A stretch of DNA of 64,000 nt, taken from contig CP143548.1 in assembly GCA_037015955.1 (NCBI GenBank), positions 1,544,001 to 1,608,000 on the forward strand, read 5' to 3'. Source of the DNA: Lachnospiraceae bacterium JLR.KK008. Lineage in GTDB: Bacteria > Bacillota > Clostridia > Lachnospirales > Lachnospiraceae. The notes under the pieces are model-generated. The model was not told the DNA's origin, did no database searches, and saw only the letters and a list, made by a program, of their open reading frames with translations. The translations under genes were made by a program, and so were the position numbers. Shown here piece by piece: positions 31,988 to 40,412 of the stretch. Position 1 is the stretch's first letter. Each line of letters begins with the position of its first letter.

Positions 31988-32466
31988 AGGTAACGATATA
32001 CACGGACGGTTCTGCGAGAGGAAATCCGGAAGGGCCCGGCGGCTATGGGACGATCATTCACTATGTGGACGGCAGAGGGACGCTTCACGAGCGGGAGTAC
32101 AGCGGTGGGTACAGGAAAACAACGAACAACCGTATGGAGCTGATGGCAGTTATCGCAGGACTGGAGGCGTTGACAAAGCCCTGTGAGGCAGAGATCATAT
32201 CCGATTCCCGGTACGTGACCGATGCCTTTAACAAAAAGTGGATTGACAGTTGGCAGAAAAAAGGCTGGAAAGGTTCTGCCGGGCCAGTAAAAAACATTGA
32301 TCTCTGGCAGAGACTGCTGGCGGCAAAAAAAATGCACCAGGTGACATTCACATGGGTGAAAGGCCATAACGGTCATCCGGAAAATGAACGGTGCGACATG
32401 CTGGCCACATCGGCTGCGGACGGAGAAGACCTGGCGGAAGATGTGGAAGGAAAGGGCATGGCATGA
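31984..32466 (+). CDS. rnhA: ribonuclease HI
   Basis: 160 residues from ATG 31984 (TTG 31978 alternative). TIYTDGSARGNPEGPGGYG, NNRMELMAVI and ISDSRYVTDAF, plus KGHNGHPENERCD, provide the catalytic D-E-D-D set of RNase HI. It removes RNA from RNA-DNA hybrids. It starts inside the end of the MutS-like gene. Confidence 0.96.
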   Translation: MKVTIYTDGSARGNPEGPGGYGTIIHYVDGRGTLHEREYSGGYRKTTNNRMELMAVIAGLEALTKPCEAEIISDSRYVTDAFNKKWIDSWQKKGWKGSAGPVKNIDLWQRLLAAKKMHQVTFTWVKGHNGHPENERCDMLATSAADGEDLAEDVEGKGMA

Positions 32467-32514
32467 GACAGATCAGGACACAGTACTGTAATTTTGTAAG
32501 GGGGGGGTAATACG

Positions 32515-33288
32515 ATGTATCGGGTAGCAATCTGCGACGATGAGGAGAAGGAGCTGGATATTACGGAATCACTGCTTGCGGAATATCTGGAATCGCTTCA
32601 CAGCAGAGCCTTTATACCAGGACAGGACGTATTCAAACAACCGGATATTTTTGTCGATCGCTTCACTTCGGCAGAAGAACTCTGTATTCAGATCAGCATG
32701 GGCAGATACCGGCCGGATCTTTTGTTTTTTGATATTTACATGGAGGGAAAGTCCGGCATGGAAGCGGCGCTGGAGCTGCGCCGGGAGGGATTCTGTGGAC
32801 CGATCATCTTTCTGACGACTTCCAAAGACCATGCGCTGGAAGCCTTTGGAGCGGGCGCATCCATGTATCTCGTAAAACCACTGGAGAAACAGGCCTTTTT
32901 CTCTGCACTTGACAAAGCGCTGGAAGAGGTGGAACGGGAGCGCAGGAGATGTCTGATTCTGCGGATAGACGGAAAGCTGGAGCGGATCGTGATGGATGAC
33001 ATTGTCTATTGTGAAGCGGAAGGCAATTATCAGGGCCTGCACCTGCAGGATGAAACGGTCCAGTCGGTGCGGATGACGATGACAGAGCTGTATGGGCTGC
33101 TTACAGTACAGGAAGGATTCGTGCGGGCAGGTTCCTCCTATATCATCAATCTTATCTATGTCGACAGCCTGAATTCCAGAGAGATTGTCTTCTCCACCGG
33201 GCGCAGACTTCATCTTCCGAGAGGGGTGTACAGTGACCTGAAGGAGCAATATTTTCGATTCTATTGTGGCAGGCAGGATACGATATAA
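32515..33288 (+). CDS. LytTR-family response regulator
   Basis: 257 residues. Receiver domain: acidic pair in AICDDEE, phospho-acceptor Asp near residue 73 (LLFFDIYM), conserved Thr (FLTTSKD) and Lys (YLVKP). C-terminal LytTR domain (IVMDDIVYCEAEGNYQGLHL, then FVRAGSSYIINLIYV), the AgrA/LytR DNA-binding type. It likely pairs with the two sensors encoded downstream. A matching direct-repeat site lies at 33330-33359. Confidence 0.92.
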   Translation: MYRVAICDDEEKELDITESLLAEYLESLHSRAFIPGQDVFKQPDIFVDRFTSAEELCIQISMGRYRPDLLFFDIYMEGKSGMEAALELRREGFCGPIIFLTTSKDHALEAFGAGASMYLVKPLEKQAFFSALDKALEEVERERRRCLILRIDGKLERIVMDDIVYCEAEGNYQGLHLQDETVQSVRMTMTELYGLLTVQEGFVRAGSSYIINLIYVDSLNSREIVFSTGRRLHLPRGVYSDLKEQYFRFYCGRQDTI

Positions 33289-33329
33289 GTGTTTTTTTGT
33301 ACCGTTTTTCTGCTTCCCATCCTCTAACT

Positions 33330-33397
33330 GCAGTTTGTCACCTGAAAACTGCAGTTTATCACAAAATTTTCCAAAAAATAAAAAATTAAGCTATGAT
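33330..33397 (+). promoter_or_regulatory. predicted LytTR binding site and activator-type promoter
   Basis: GCAGTTTGT (33330-33338) and GCAGTTTAT (33351-33359) are direct repeats with starts 21 bases apart, separated by 12 bases; this is exactly the layout of AgrA/LytTR sites. TATGAT (33392-33397) can serve as -10, while no good -35 is visible, as expected for an activator-dependent promoter. The sensor gene starts at 33431. Confidence 0.65.
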
Positions 33398-33430
33398 TGT
33401 GGCAGATGATTGAATAGAAGGTGAATACAA

Positions 33431-34747
33431 ATGGTGCTGGGGATCACACCGATACTTTCCGTACTGCGCAATTTCATAGAAATAGCCGGATTTATTATAT
33501 TGTTTCTGATATTGGATAAACCACGTTTACCATGGAGAAAGACAATATTTTTTTATGGCATATTTTTGATCTGCCACACTGCTGTCGGAGCGGTATGGGT
33601 CCAGTTACATCCGCGAAGTTATGGCAGACTGTGTATAATTTCCCTGATCGTTCAGTCGGCGCCGTTTTGCTTCTGGATGAGCCGGTACGGCATTTTCCAG
33701 GTGCTCTATAATATTTCTCTGCAAATATCTGTTCTTTTGCTGCAGATATTTATCAGTGTCCGTTTCGCCCTGCTCTTCTTTGATGGCAGCCCCTGGGCAG
33801 ATCTTGTTTTGCGCGTAATGTCTCTTGGTTTTGTGATTACGGTCTATCTCTGTTATTTTCGCAGATTCTATCAGGAGATGGCTGATCATCTGCGGACATT
33901 CTGGAAGGGAATCTGTGCGGCGTCTCTGTGCGGAGATCTGCTGATCATCTATTTTGGTATGTATCCGGTCCATGTGATGGTCAGAGAACCGAAAGAACAG
34001 ACGGTGACGATTGCCGCCGTCCTGCTCTTTTTTGCCACGCATCTGGCGATTCTGCGGACACTGCTTGTTTCCCAGAGAGAGATGGACAGTCGGGATGAGC
34101 TGGAGATACAGATGCGCAGCAATGAACTGCTCAGGCGGGAGATTACCGTGACAAAAGAATCAATGGAAGATATATTGAGTCTATATGACGATATTTGCCG
34201 GCACTGCCAGACGCTCGACAGTTTTGCAAAAGAAGGCAATATGGAAGGGATTCTGAGCTATCTGCATGAATATGAAAAAGAGGAAGAACGGAAACGCCCG
34301 GACTGGTTTTGCAGCAACTGTGTTGTGGACAGCATTCTCACGGCCTATGAGAGAAAGGCCAGAAAGAAAGGGATTTCCGTGCAGATTGATGCAGCGGTAA
34401 AACGTAATATTGGTATCCGCGACGTTGATCTGACAGCGATCCTTGGTAATCTGCTGGAAAACGCCATTCAGGGAGCGATGGCGGCGGAAGCTGTGGAACG
34501 TGTCATCAGCCTGTCCGTGAAAGAGAGAGCGTCAAAGTTTGTGATTGTCATTTCGAATACAAGTACAAACAGTATTTTATTTAAGGACGGGCTGCCGCAG
34601 GCACAGAGAAAGACAGGCATCGGTATCAGCAGTATTTTGAAAAGTGCGGCACGTTACGGAGGGGAAACCGACTTCTGTCTGCAGGATGGTATGTTTATCT
34701 GCCGGATGTTACTGAAATTGCCGACTGAACCGGTCAATCCGACATAA
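33431..34747 (+). CDS. GHKL sensor kinase-like protein lacking the phospho-acceptor His
   Basis: 438 residues. Six membrane helices in residues 1-210, a coiled linker, then a GHKL ATPase domain with GNLLENAIQGAM (N box) and KTGIGISSI (G box), as in AgrC-type kinases. At residue 253, where the paralogue at 34,779 has the phospho-acceptor His in LRHD, this protein has Asp (LYDD). It therefore looks able to bind ATP but not to autophosphorylate. Confidence 0.88.
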   Translation: MVLGITPILSVLRNFIEIAGFIILFLILDKPRLPWRKTIFFYGIFLICHTAVGAVWVQLHPRSYGRLCIISLIVQSAPFCFWMSRYGIFQVLYNISLQISVLLLQIFISVRFALLFFDGSPWADLVLRVMSLGFVITVYLCYFRRFYQEMADHLRTFWKGICAASLCGDLLIIYFGMYPVHVMVREPKEQTVTIAAVLLFFATHLAILRTLLVSQREMDSRDELEIQMRSNELLRREITVTKESMEDILSLYDDICRHCQTLDSFAKEGNMEGILSYLHEYEKEEERKRPDWFCSNCVVDSILTAYERKARKKGISVQIDAAVKRNIGIRDVDLTAILGNLLENAIQGAMAAEAVERVISLSVKERASKFVIVISNTSTNSILFKDGLPQAQRKTGIGISSILKSAARYGGETDFCLQDGMFICRMLLKLPTEPVNPT

Positions 34748-34778
34748 GTGGATTTTTTATGAAAGGAGAGTGTTCAAT

Positions 34779-35714
34779 ATGGTGCTTGGCGGCACGCCGC
34801 TGCTATCCTTATTGAGAAATTTTATTGAAATCACAGGGTATTGTCTTTTATTTCTGACTCTGGATAAACCGTGCCTGCCCTGTAAAAAAACCTGTCTGTA
34901 TTATAGTGTATTTATTCTGCTCTATACGGCCTTGGGTTTTGTATGGTGCCTTTCCCATGCGGAGAGTTACGCTGTTCTGTGTACGATCACCTTTTACATA
35001 CAATCATTTTTCTTTCTTCTGCGCATGAGCAGTGATAACATTTATCAGGTAATTTATCATATTTCTTATCAGGTGTTTATTCTGTTGTTTCAACTCTATA
35101 TTTGTGTCAAATGCGCACAACTGTTTTTTGACGGAAACGCGTGGGTGGATGTTGCCCTGCGCCTGGTCTTTCTTGCAATCAGTGTCTGCATCAATCTATG
35201 TTTCTTCCGGCGGATATACCGGGACATCGTGGAGACGATCCAATGTAACTGGAAGGGGCTTTGCCTGATTGCTCTGGCAGGGAACCTGCTGGTCATCTAT
35301 TTTGGGGTATATCCGGCTCATGTGATGGTGCGCAGTGTGAAAGATCAGATTGTTTTTGTCTGTTTCTGCCTCCTTTTGAGTTTTACGCATTTGGTGATGC
35401 TGAAGATGTTATTCTCAATCCGCAAGGAATTGATGACCAGCAGGGAGCTGGAACTCAGTATTCGCAGGAGTGAGCTGCTGGAGAGTGAGCTGGCTGTCAT
35501 ACAGGAATCAGTGGAGGAGATCAGGCGTCTGCGTCATGATGTCAGACACCATAATCTGATGATTGCCGAATATGCCAGAAATGGGGAACAGGAGGAGCTT
35601 GGCCAATACCTGGACGAATATATCAGGGAGGCAAAACGATGCAGGCAGGCTGTCTTCGACAGAGAAGAACAAAATCTGTTCGGGCATCCGTCACAGAAGA
35701 GAAAGGATCATTAA
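34779..35714 (+). CDS. sensor paralogue with H-box but no ATPase domain
   Basis: 311 residues from ATG 34779. The N-terminus MVLGGTPLLSLLRNFIEI matches that of the preceding sensor (MVLGITPILSVLRNFIEI), with the same six-helix membrane part and H-box (LRHDVRHH, His 253). It stops about 60 residues later (YIREAKRCRQAVFDREE) with no GHKL domain, without any visible frameshift remnant downstream. It may be phosphorylated in trans by its paralogue. Confidence 0.85.
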   Translation: MVLGGTPLLSLLRNFIEITGYCLLFLTLDKPCLPCKKTCLYYSVFILLYTALGFVWCLSHAESYAVLCTITFYIQSFFFLLRMSSDNIYQVIYHISYQVFILLFQLYICVKCAQLFFDGNAWVDVALRLVFLAISVCINLCFFRRIYRDIVETIQCNWKGLCLIALAGNLLVIYFGVYPAHVMVRSVKDQIVFVCFCLLLSFTHLVMLKMLFSIRKELMTSRELELSIRRSELLESELAVIQESVEEIRRLRHDVRHHNLMIAEYARNGEQEELGQYLDEYIREAKRCRQAVFDREEQNLFGHPSQKRKDH

Positions 35715-35716
35715 AC

Positions 35717-36697
35717 ATGGAGAAGACAACACTTATTCTCATTGCCATCATCATGATGACAGGTGTGCTGGCCATTCCTTATATCCGGAATCATTTATTG
35801 CGGATTCGGGAGGCGGAAAGTGATATGGACGGCTGTGCGGCAGTGCTGCCGGGGGCTGTCAGCGGGACGATAAGGGAATCGGAAACTGTCAGAAAGACAT
35901 CTGCTACTGCACAGGTACTTGAGAGAGTATTACGAAGAGCGGAAGAGAAAGTGGCGGCGGCAGTCGGGGTGGCGGTACAGGAGACAGAGCGGGCAAAAAA
36001 GCAGTGCACCGATATTGTAACCGGAGCCAAAAAACTTTATGAGACGGCGATGGAATCAGGATTCTATTCCGTAGATCTGGTAGAAAATGCCAAAACAGAG
36101 TGCGATCAGGCTGTCATGGCTGAAAAGCAGACGGAAGAGATCCTGATGCTGATGCGGGAATTGTTCGAGATCAGTATGGAGACGAATAAACTGGCGATGA
36201 ATATTTCGATTGAGGCCGCCAGAGCGGGAGAACGGGGAAAGCGGATCGGGCAGTCAGCGTACGAGATCCGTATGCTTGTGGAACGTTCCAAACGGACGGC
36301 AGGGAAGATGTCGAAAGAGATGCGGGAGATCAGAAAAAGTGTGACCGGGATTGCGGCCAGTTCCGAGCGGTTTCTCTCTTTGATGGATCACAAGGTTCTC
36401 GTCGATCATGACAGTTTTATTTTCACTGCGGAACGGTATATGGAGGATGCAAGACTGTACCGACAGGGCGCGGTTGGCAGTAATGACTCCGTAAAAAAGG
36501 TAGAGGAGGAATTGAGGGAGCTGGGCAAGGCCGTAGACTCAGTCTCTGTCTGGCTGCAGACGATAGGAGAGAACGGTAACAGAGGGAGAGGGGATCTTAC
36601 CGGGTCCGACGGTCCGGTCCTTGTCGGTATGGCCGATCTGGAGGAGTCCAGCCGGCGGCTCAGTGAGATGGTCGCCGCCTTTCGTGTAAAAAACTGA
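35717..36697 (+). CDS. membrane-anchored MCP-like signalling protein
   Basis: 326 residues from ATG 35717, 2 bases after the previous stop. One N-terminal membrane helix, then a long coiled coil. Residues about 160-195 (EISMETNKLAMNISIEAARAGERGKR, shown in part) match the hairpin tip of methyl-accepting chemotaxis proteins, which canonically reads QTNLLALNAAIEAARAGE. No ligand-binding domain, and the tip is degenerate. Its place in the sensor operon suggests a link between this two-component system and a chemotaxis-like array; this is inference. Confidence 0.75.
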   Translation: MEKTTLILIAIIMMTGVLAIPYIRNHLLRIREAESDMDGCAAVLPGAVSGTIRESETVRKTSATAQVLERVLRRAEEKVAAAVGVAVQETERAKKQCTDIVTGAKKLYETAMESGFYSVDLVENAKTECDQAVMAEKQTEEILMLMRELFEISMETNKLAMNISIEAARAGERGKRIGQSAYEIRMLVERSKRTAGKMSKEMREIRKSVTGIAASSERFLSLMDHKVLVDHDSFIFTAERYMEDARLYRQGAVGSNDSVKKVEEELRELGKAVDSVSVWLQTIGENGNRGRGDLTGSDGPVLVGMADLEESSRRLSEMVAAFRVKN

Positions 36698-36716
36698 AAA
36701 GCCGGCGCAGCAGTAA

Positions 36717-36745
36717 TTGCTTTTTGCCGGAGAATTGGTTATAAT
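36717..36745 (+). promoter_or_regulatory. sigma-A-type promoter
   Basis: TTGCTT at 36717-36722, a 17-base spacer and TATAAT at 36740-36745. It precedes the small membrane protein at 36789 and possibly serves nrdD too. Confidence 0.6.
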
Positions 36746-36788
36746 AGCTGTGTAGTTATGGAAAGCTATGAGAAAAGGCGGGAGTGAC

Positions 36789-36959
36789 ATGGAAAATTTA
36801 AATGCTTTTTTGGGATATTTTTTATCGTATCTGATCGTATTTCTTGTCTTTGTGGCGCTTGTAGTGATTGCCTGCATTGTCGGTGTCAGGTGGCGGAAAG
36901 CGAAGGAAGCCAGGGAAATTTCCGGGGCGGCCGAGAGCGGAGGGACTGCAGCGGACTGA
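36789..36959 (+). CDS. small single-pass membrane protein
   Basis: 56 residues from ATG 36789. A hydrophobic stretch of about 25 residues (FLGYFLSYLIVFLVFVALVV) is followed by a short basic then neutral tail. Located between a good promoter and nrdD. No family recognised; function unknown. Confidence 0.6.
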   Translation: MENLNAFLGYFLSYLIVFLVFVALVVIACIVGVRWRKAKEAREISGAAESGGTAAD

Positions 36960-37041
36960 CAGCAAAATGACGGACTGGACGGCATTTGAACAATGTCGTC
37001 CATTTTGACGCACAGGGGGCGCACAGGGAGGACTGGTGAAG

Positions 37042-39219
37042 ATGGAAGCGGCAAAAGAGAGAGAAACGGATTACAATGCACTGTTCAGACCTTACCATGA
37101 GACGTGGGTCATAAAAAAGGACGGGAGCAGAGAAGCGTTTCATGTGCAGAAGGTGATTGATGCGGTAGGAAAATCGGCATACCGTGCGCTGACAAAGTTT
37201 ACAGACGAAGAAAAGCGACATATATGTCAGCATGTGATCGATAAAGTGGAAGAACTGGGGACGCGCGAGGTGCCGATCCCGGTCATGCACAATATCGTGG
37301 AGAGTGCGCTGGAAGAGGTCAAGCCCATCGTCGCCAAAAGTTATCGGGATTACCGCAATTATAAACAGGATTTTGTACGGATGCTGGACGATGTCTATAA
37401 AAAGAGTCAGTCTATCATGTACGTGGGCGATAAGGAAAATGCCAACACCGATTCGGCGCTCGTATCGACGAAACGGAGTCTGATCTTTAATCAGCTCAAC
37501 AAGGAGCTGTACCAGAAATTTTTTATGACAACCGAGGAGATTCAGGCGTGCAGGGACGGTTATATATATGTGCATGATATGTCTGCCAGAAGGGATACGA
37601 TGAATTGCTGTCTGTTTGATGTACAGAATGTATTGTCCGGCGGTTTTGAGATGGGTAATATCTGGTATAACGAGCCGAAGACGCTCGATGTGGCGTTCGA
37701 CGTTATCGGAGATATTGTCCTGAGCGCCGCCAGTCAGCAGTATGGCGGATTTACCGTGCCAAGCGTGGATCTGATCCTGGAGCCATATGCGGAAAAATCA
37801 TACAGGAGAAATATAGAAAAATATACCAGCCTTGGCGTTGCCAAAGACAGGGCAGAGGCGGAGGCGTATTCTGACGTAGCCAGAGAATTTGAACAGGGAT
37901 TTCAGGGCTGGGAATACAAATTCAATACGGTGGCCAGCAGCCGGGGCGATTATCCATTCATTACGGTAACGGCAGGCACAGGCAGAGGACGATTTGCGAG
38001 ACTGGCTACGATCTCCATGCTTAATGTGAGAAGAGCGGGACAGGGCAAAGCCGGGTGTAAAAAACCGGTGTTGTTTCCAAAGATCGTATTTTTATATGAT
38101 GAAAATCTCCATGGACCGGGAATGGAATTGGAGGATGTGTTTGAAGCCGGTGTGCTTTGTTCTTCCAAGACGATGTATCCGGATTGGCTCTCTTTGACGG
38201 GAAAAGGGTATGTGGCCAGTATGTACAGGCAATATGGGAAGATCATCTCTCCGATGGGCTGTCGTGCGTTCCTCTCTCCCTGGTACGAGAGAGGCGGGAT
38301 GCACCCGGCGGACGACGCGGATGTGCCCGTATTTGTCGGCCGCTTTAATATCGGCGCCGTCTCTTTGCATCTGCCGATGATACTGGCAAAGGCGAGACAC
38401 GAGAGCCGGGACTTTTATGAGGTGCTCGATTATTATCTCAATCTGATCCGCCAGCTTCATATCCGGACCTATGCGTATCTTGGTGAGATGCGCGCATCCA
38501 CGAATCCGCTGGCGTACTGTGAGGGCGGTTTCCTCGGTGGTCATCTGAAGCTGTCGGATAAGATCAAACCATTGTTAAAGACAGCCACAGCATCCTTCGG
38601 TATTACTGCGCTCAATGAGCTGCAGGAGCTGTACAACGGCAGATCGCTTGCACAGGACGGGGAATTTGCGCTGGAAGTGCTGGAATATATCAATCGGAAA
38701 GTGGCGGAATTTAAAGAGGAGGATGGCAATCTGTATGCCATCTATGGAACGCCGGCAGAAAACCTCTGCGGCCTGCAGGTGAGACAGTTCCGGGAGAAAT
38801 ACGGAATCGTTGAGGGTGTCTCAGACCGGGAATATGTGAGCAACAGTTTTCACTGTCATGTGACGGAGGACATCACGCCCATTGAAAAGCAGGATAAGGA
38901 ATACCGGTTCTGGGAGTTGTCAAACGGCGGTAAGATACAGTATGTAAAATATCCGATCGACTATAATATCGAGGCCATACGGACATTGATCCGACGTGCC
39001 ATGGAGATGGGATTTTATGAGGGAGTCAATCTTTCGCTGGCTTATTGCGATGACTGTGGTCATCAGGAACTGGAGATGGATGTCTGCCCGCAGTGTGGCA
39101 GCCGCAATCTGACTAAGATCGACCGTATGAACGGATACCTGTCTTATTCCCGGGTCCACGGAGATACGCGGCTGAATGACGCCAAGATGGCGGAGATTGC
39201 GGACAGAGTCAGTATGTAA
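37042..39219 (+). CDS. nrdD: anaerobic ribonucleoside-triphosphate reductase
   Basis: 725 residues from ATG 37042 (GTG 37036 is an alternative). An N-terminal ATP-cone (VIKKDGSREAFHVQKVIDAVG), the large catalytic barrel, a zinc site (CDDCG, CPQCG) and the C-terminal glycyl-radical loop RMNGYLSYSRVHGD are in the expected order. It reduces ribonucleoside triphosphates to dNTPs under anaerobiosis. nrdG, which installs the radical, follows after about 50 bases. This supports an obligate or facultative anaerobe. Confidence 0.97.
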   Translation: MEAAKERETDYNALFRPYHETWVIKKDGSREAFHVQKVIDAVGKSAYRALTKFTDEEKRHICQHVIDKVEELGTREVPIPVMHNIVESALEEVKPIVAKSYRDYRNYKQDFVRMLDDVYKKSQSIMYVGDKENANTDSALVSTKRSLIFNQLNKELYQKFFMTTEEIQACRDGYIYVHDMSARRDTMNCCLFDVQNVLSGGFEMGNIWYNEPKTLDVAFDVIGDIVLSAASQQYGGFTVPSVDLILEPYAEKSYRRNIEKYTSLGVAKDRAEAEAYSDVAREFEQGFQGWEYKFNTVASSRGDYPFITVTAGTGRGRFARLATISMLNVRRAGQGKAGCKKPVLFPKIVFLYDENLHGPGMELEDVFEAGVLCSSKTMYPDWLSLTGKGYVASMYRQYGKIISPMGCRAFLSPWYERGGMHPADDADVPVFVGRFNIGAVSLHLPMILAKARHESRDFYEVLDYYLNLIRQLHIRTYAYLGEMRASTNPLAYCEGGFLGGHLKLSDKIKPLLKTATASFGITALNELQELYNGRSLAQDGEFALEVLEYINRKVAEFKEEDGNLYAIYGTPAENLCGLQVRQFREKYGIVEGVSDREYVSNSFHCHVTEDITPIEKQDKEYRFWELSNGGKIQYVKYPIDYNIEAIRTLIRRAMEMGFYEGVNLSLAYCDDCGHQELEMDVCPQCGSRNLTKIDRMNGYLSYSRVHGDTRLNDAKMAEIADRVSM

Positions 39220-39270
39220 GACGGTACCCCTGTCCACTGAGGGTATCATGGAAAAAGCAGGAGAACGGTG

Positions 39271-39780
39271 ATGAGGTATCATAATATTACGAAAGATGAT
39301 ATGCGGAACGGGGACGGGCTGCGTGTCGTTCTCTGGGTGGCAGGCTGCAGTCATTGTTGTAAAGAATGCCATAATCCGCTCACATGGGACCCGAATGGAG
39401 GACTGTTTTTCGACGATGCTGCCAAAGAGGAGATTTTTGAGCAGCTCCGAAAACCATATATATCGGGAATTACCTTTTCCGGCGGTGATCCGCTGCATCC
39501 GTCCAACCGGTCGGATGTGCGCTCGCTCGTGCGGGAGATCAGAGAAACCTGTCCGGACAAGACGGTGTGGCTCTACACCGGTGACGTCTGGGAACATGTA
39601 TGCAGCGATTCAATGATGAAAGATATTGACGTACTTGTAGACGGAGAATTTCATATCGCGGAGAGAGACCCGAAACTTCTGTGGAAGGGGAGCGGTAACC
39701 AGAGGGTCATCGATGTTCAGAAAAGTCTGAGGCAGCCGGAAGGGAGCAGTCCTGTTCTGCACTGCGGAGACTTTGAGTAA
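39271..39780 (+). CDS. nrdG: anaerobic ribonucleotide reductase activating protein
   Basis: 169 residues. The radical-SAM cluster motif CSHCCKECHNP (CxxxCxxC) near residue 30 and FSGGDPL near residue 70 identify NrdG, which generates the glycyl radical in NrdD. ATG 39271; GTG 39268 possible. Confidence 0.97.
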   Translation: MRYHNITKDDMRNGDGLRVVLWVAGCSHCCKECHNPLTWDPNGGLFFDDAAKEEIFEQLRKPYISGITFSGGDPLHPSNRSDVRSLVREIRETCPDKTVWLYTGDVWEHVCSDSMMKDIDVLVDGEFHIAERDPKLLWKGSGNQRVIDVQKSLRQPEGSSPVLHCGDFE

Positions 39781-39824
39781 ATATAAGTAAAGACAGAAAC
39801 AGGGAGAGAGCAAAGGAGGAAATC

Positions 39825-40343
39825 ATGAAAAGAATTGCAAAATTCCACAGAGTGAGCGAAGAGCAGTTTGCAGCGGACTTCAAAGAGGCGATGCCGGGCT
39901 TTACGGACAGTGAGATACATGACATTTATTGCAGGATAGAGCTTCCGAAAAGAGCGACGGTCGGGAGTGCAGGCTACGACTTTTATTCCCCGTTTACCTT
40001 TAATCTGCGTCCGGGCGAGGGGATTCGTGTCCCTACCGGAATCCGTGCGGAGATGGAGGACGGCTGGGTGCTTCAGGTGTACCCGAAGAGCGGGCTTGGT
40101 TTTAAATACCGCCTGCAGCTCAACAATACGATCGGTATTATCGACAGCGATTATTTCCATGCGGACAATGAAGGGCATATCATTGCAGAGCTTACGAACG
40201 ATTCCAGAGCGGGCAGAGAGCTGCGGATTGAGCATGGCATGGGTATCATTCAGGGTGTATTTATGGAGTATGGGATCACGTCGGACGATGAGACAAATAA
40301 AATCCGTCACGGCGGCTTCGGCAGTACGGAAGAGAAGAGATAA
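39825..40343 (+). CDS. dut: dUTP diphosphatase
   Basis: 172 residues, ATG after AGGAGG. ATVGSAGYDFY, YPKSGLGFKY, GIIDSDY, and a C-terminal RHGGFGST phosphate-binding tail are the conserved dUTPase motifs; this form has an N-terminal extension of about 40 residues. It removes dUTP, so it belongs functionally with nrdDG. Confidence 0.96.
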   Translation: MKRIAKFHRVSEEQFAADFKEAMPGFTDSEIHDIYCRIELPKRATVGSAGYDFYSPFTFNLRPGEGIRVPTGIRAEMEDGWVLQVYPKSGLGFKYRLQLNNTIGIIDSDYFHADNEGHIIAELTNDSRAGRELRIEHGMGIIQGVFMEYGITSDDETNKIRHGGFGSTEEKR

Positions 40344-40359
40344 CGTTTTTCGCATAAAA

Positions 40360-40410
40360 ACTTCTTTCGGAGGACACATTAAGTGTAAGTTGTCCGAAAG
40401 GAGTTTTTTT
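40360..40410 (+). terminator. terminator after dut, overlapping the GerA ribosome site
   Basis: CTTCTTTCGGAGGACA (from 40361) pairs, with one bulge and one mismatch, with TGTCCGAAAGGAG (40391-40403), followed by seven T (40404-40410). The descending arm contains AAAGGAG, the ribosome site for the next gene. Confidence 0.8.
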
Positions 40411-40412
40411 AT

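Noticed and set aside
34779-35714. Second sensor as a pseudogene broken by frameshift
   Set aside because: No remains of a GHKL domain follow in any frame; the next gene starts 2 bases after the stop, so the short form looks stable.
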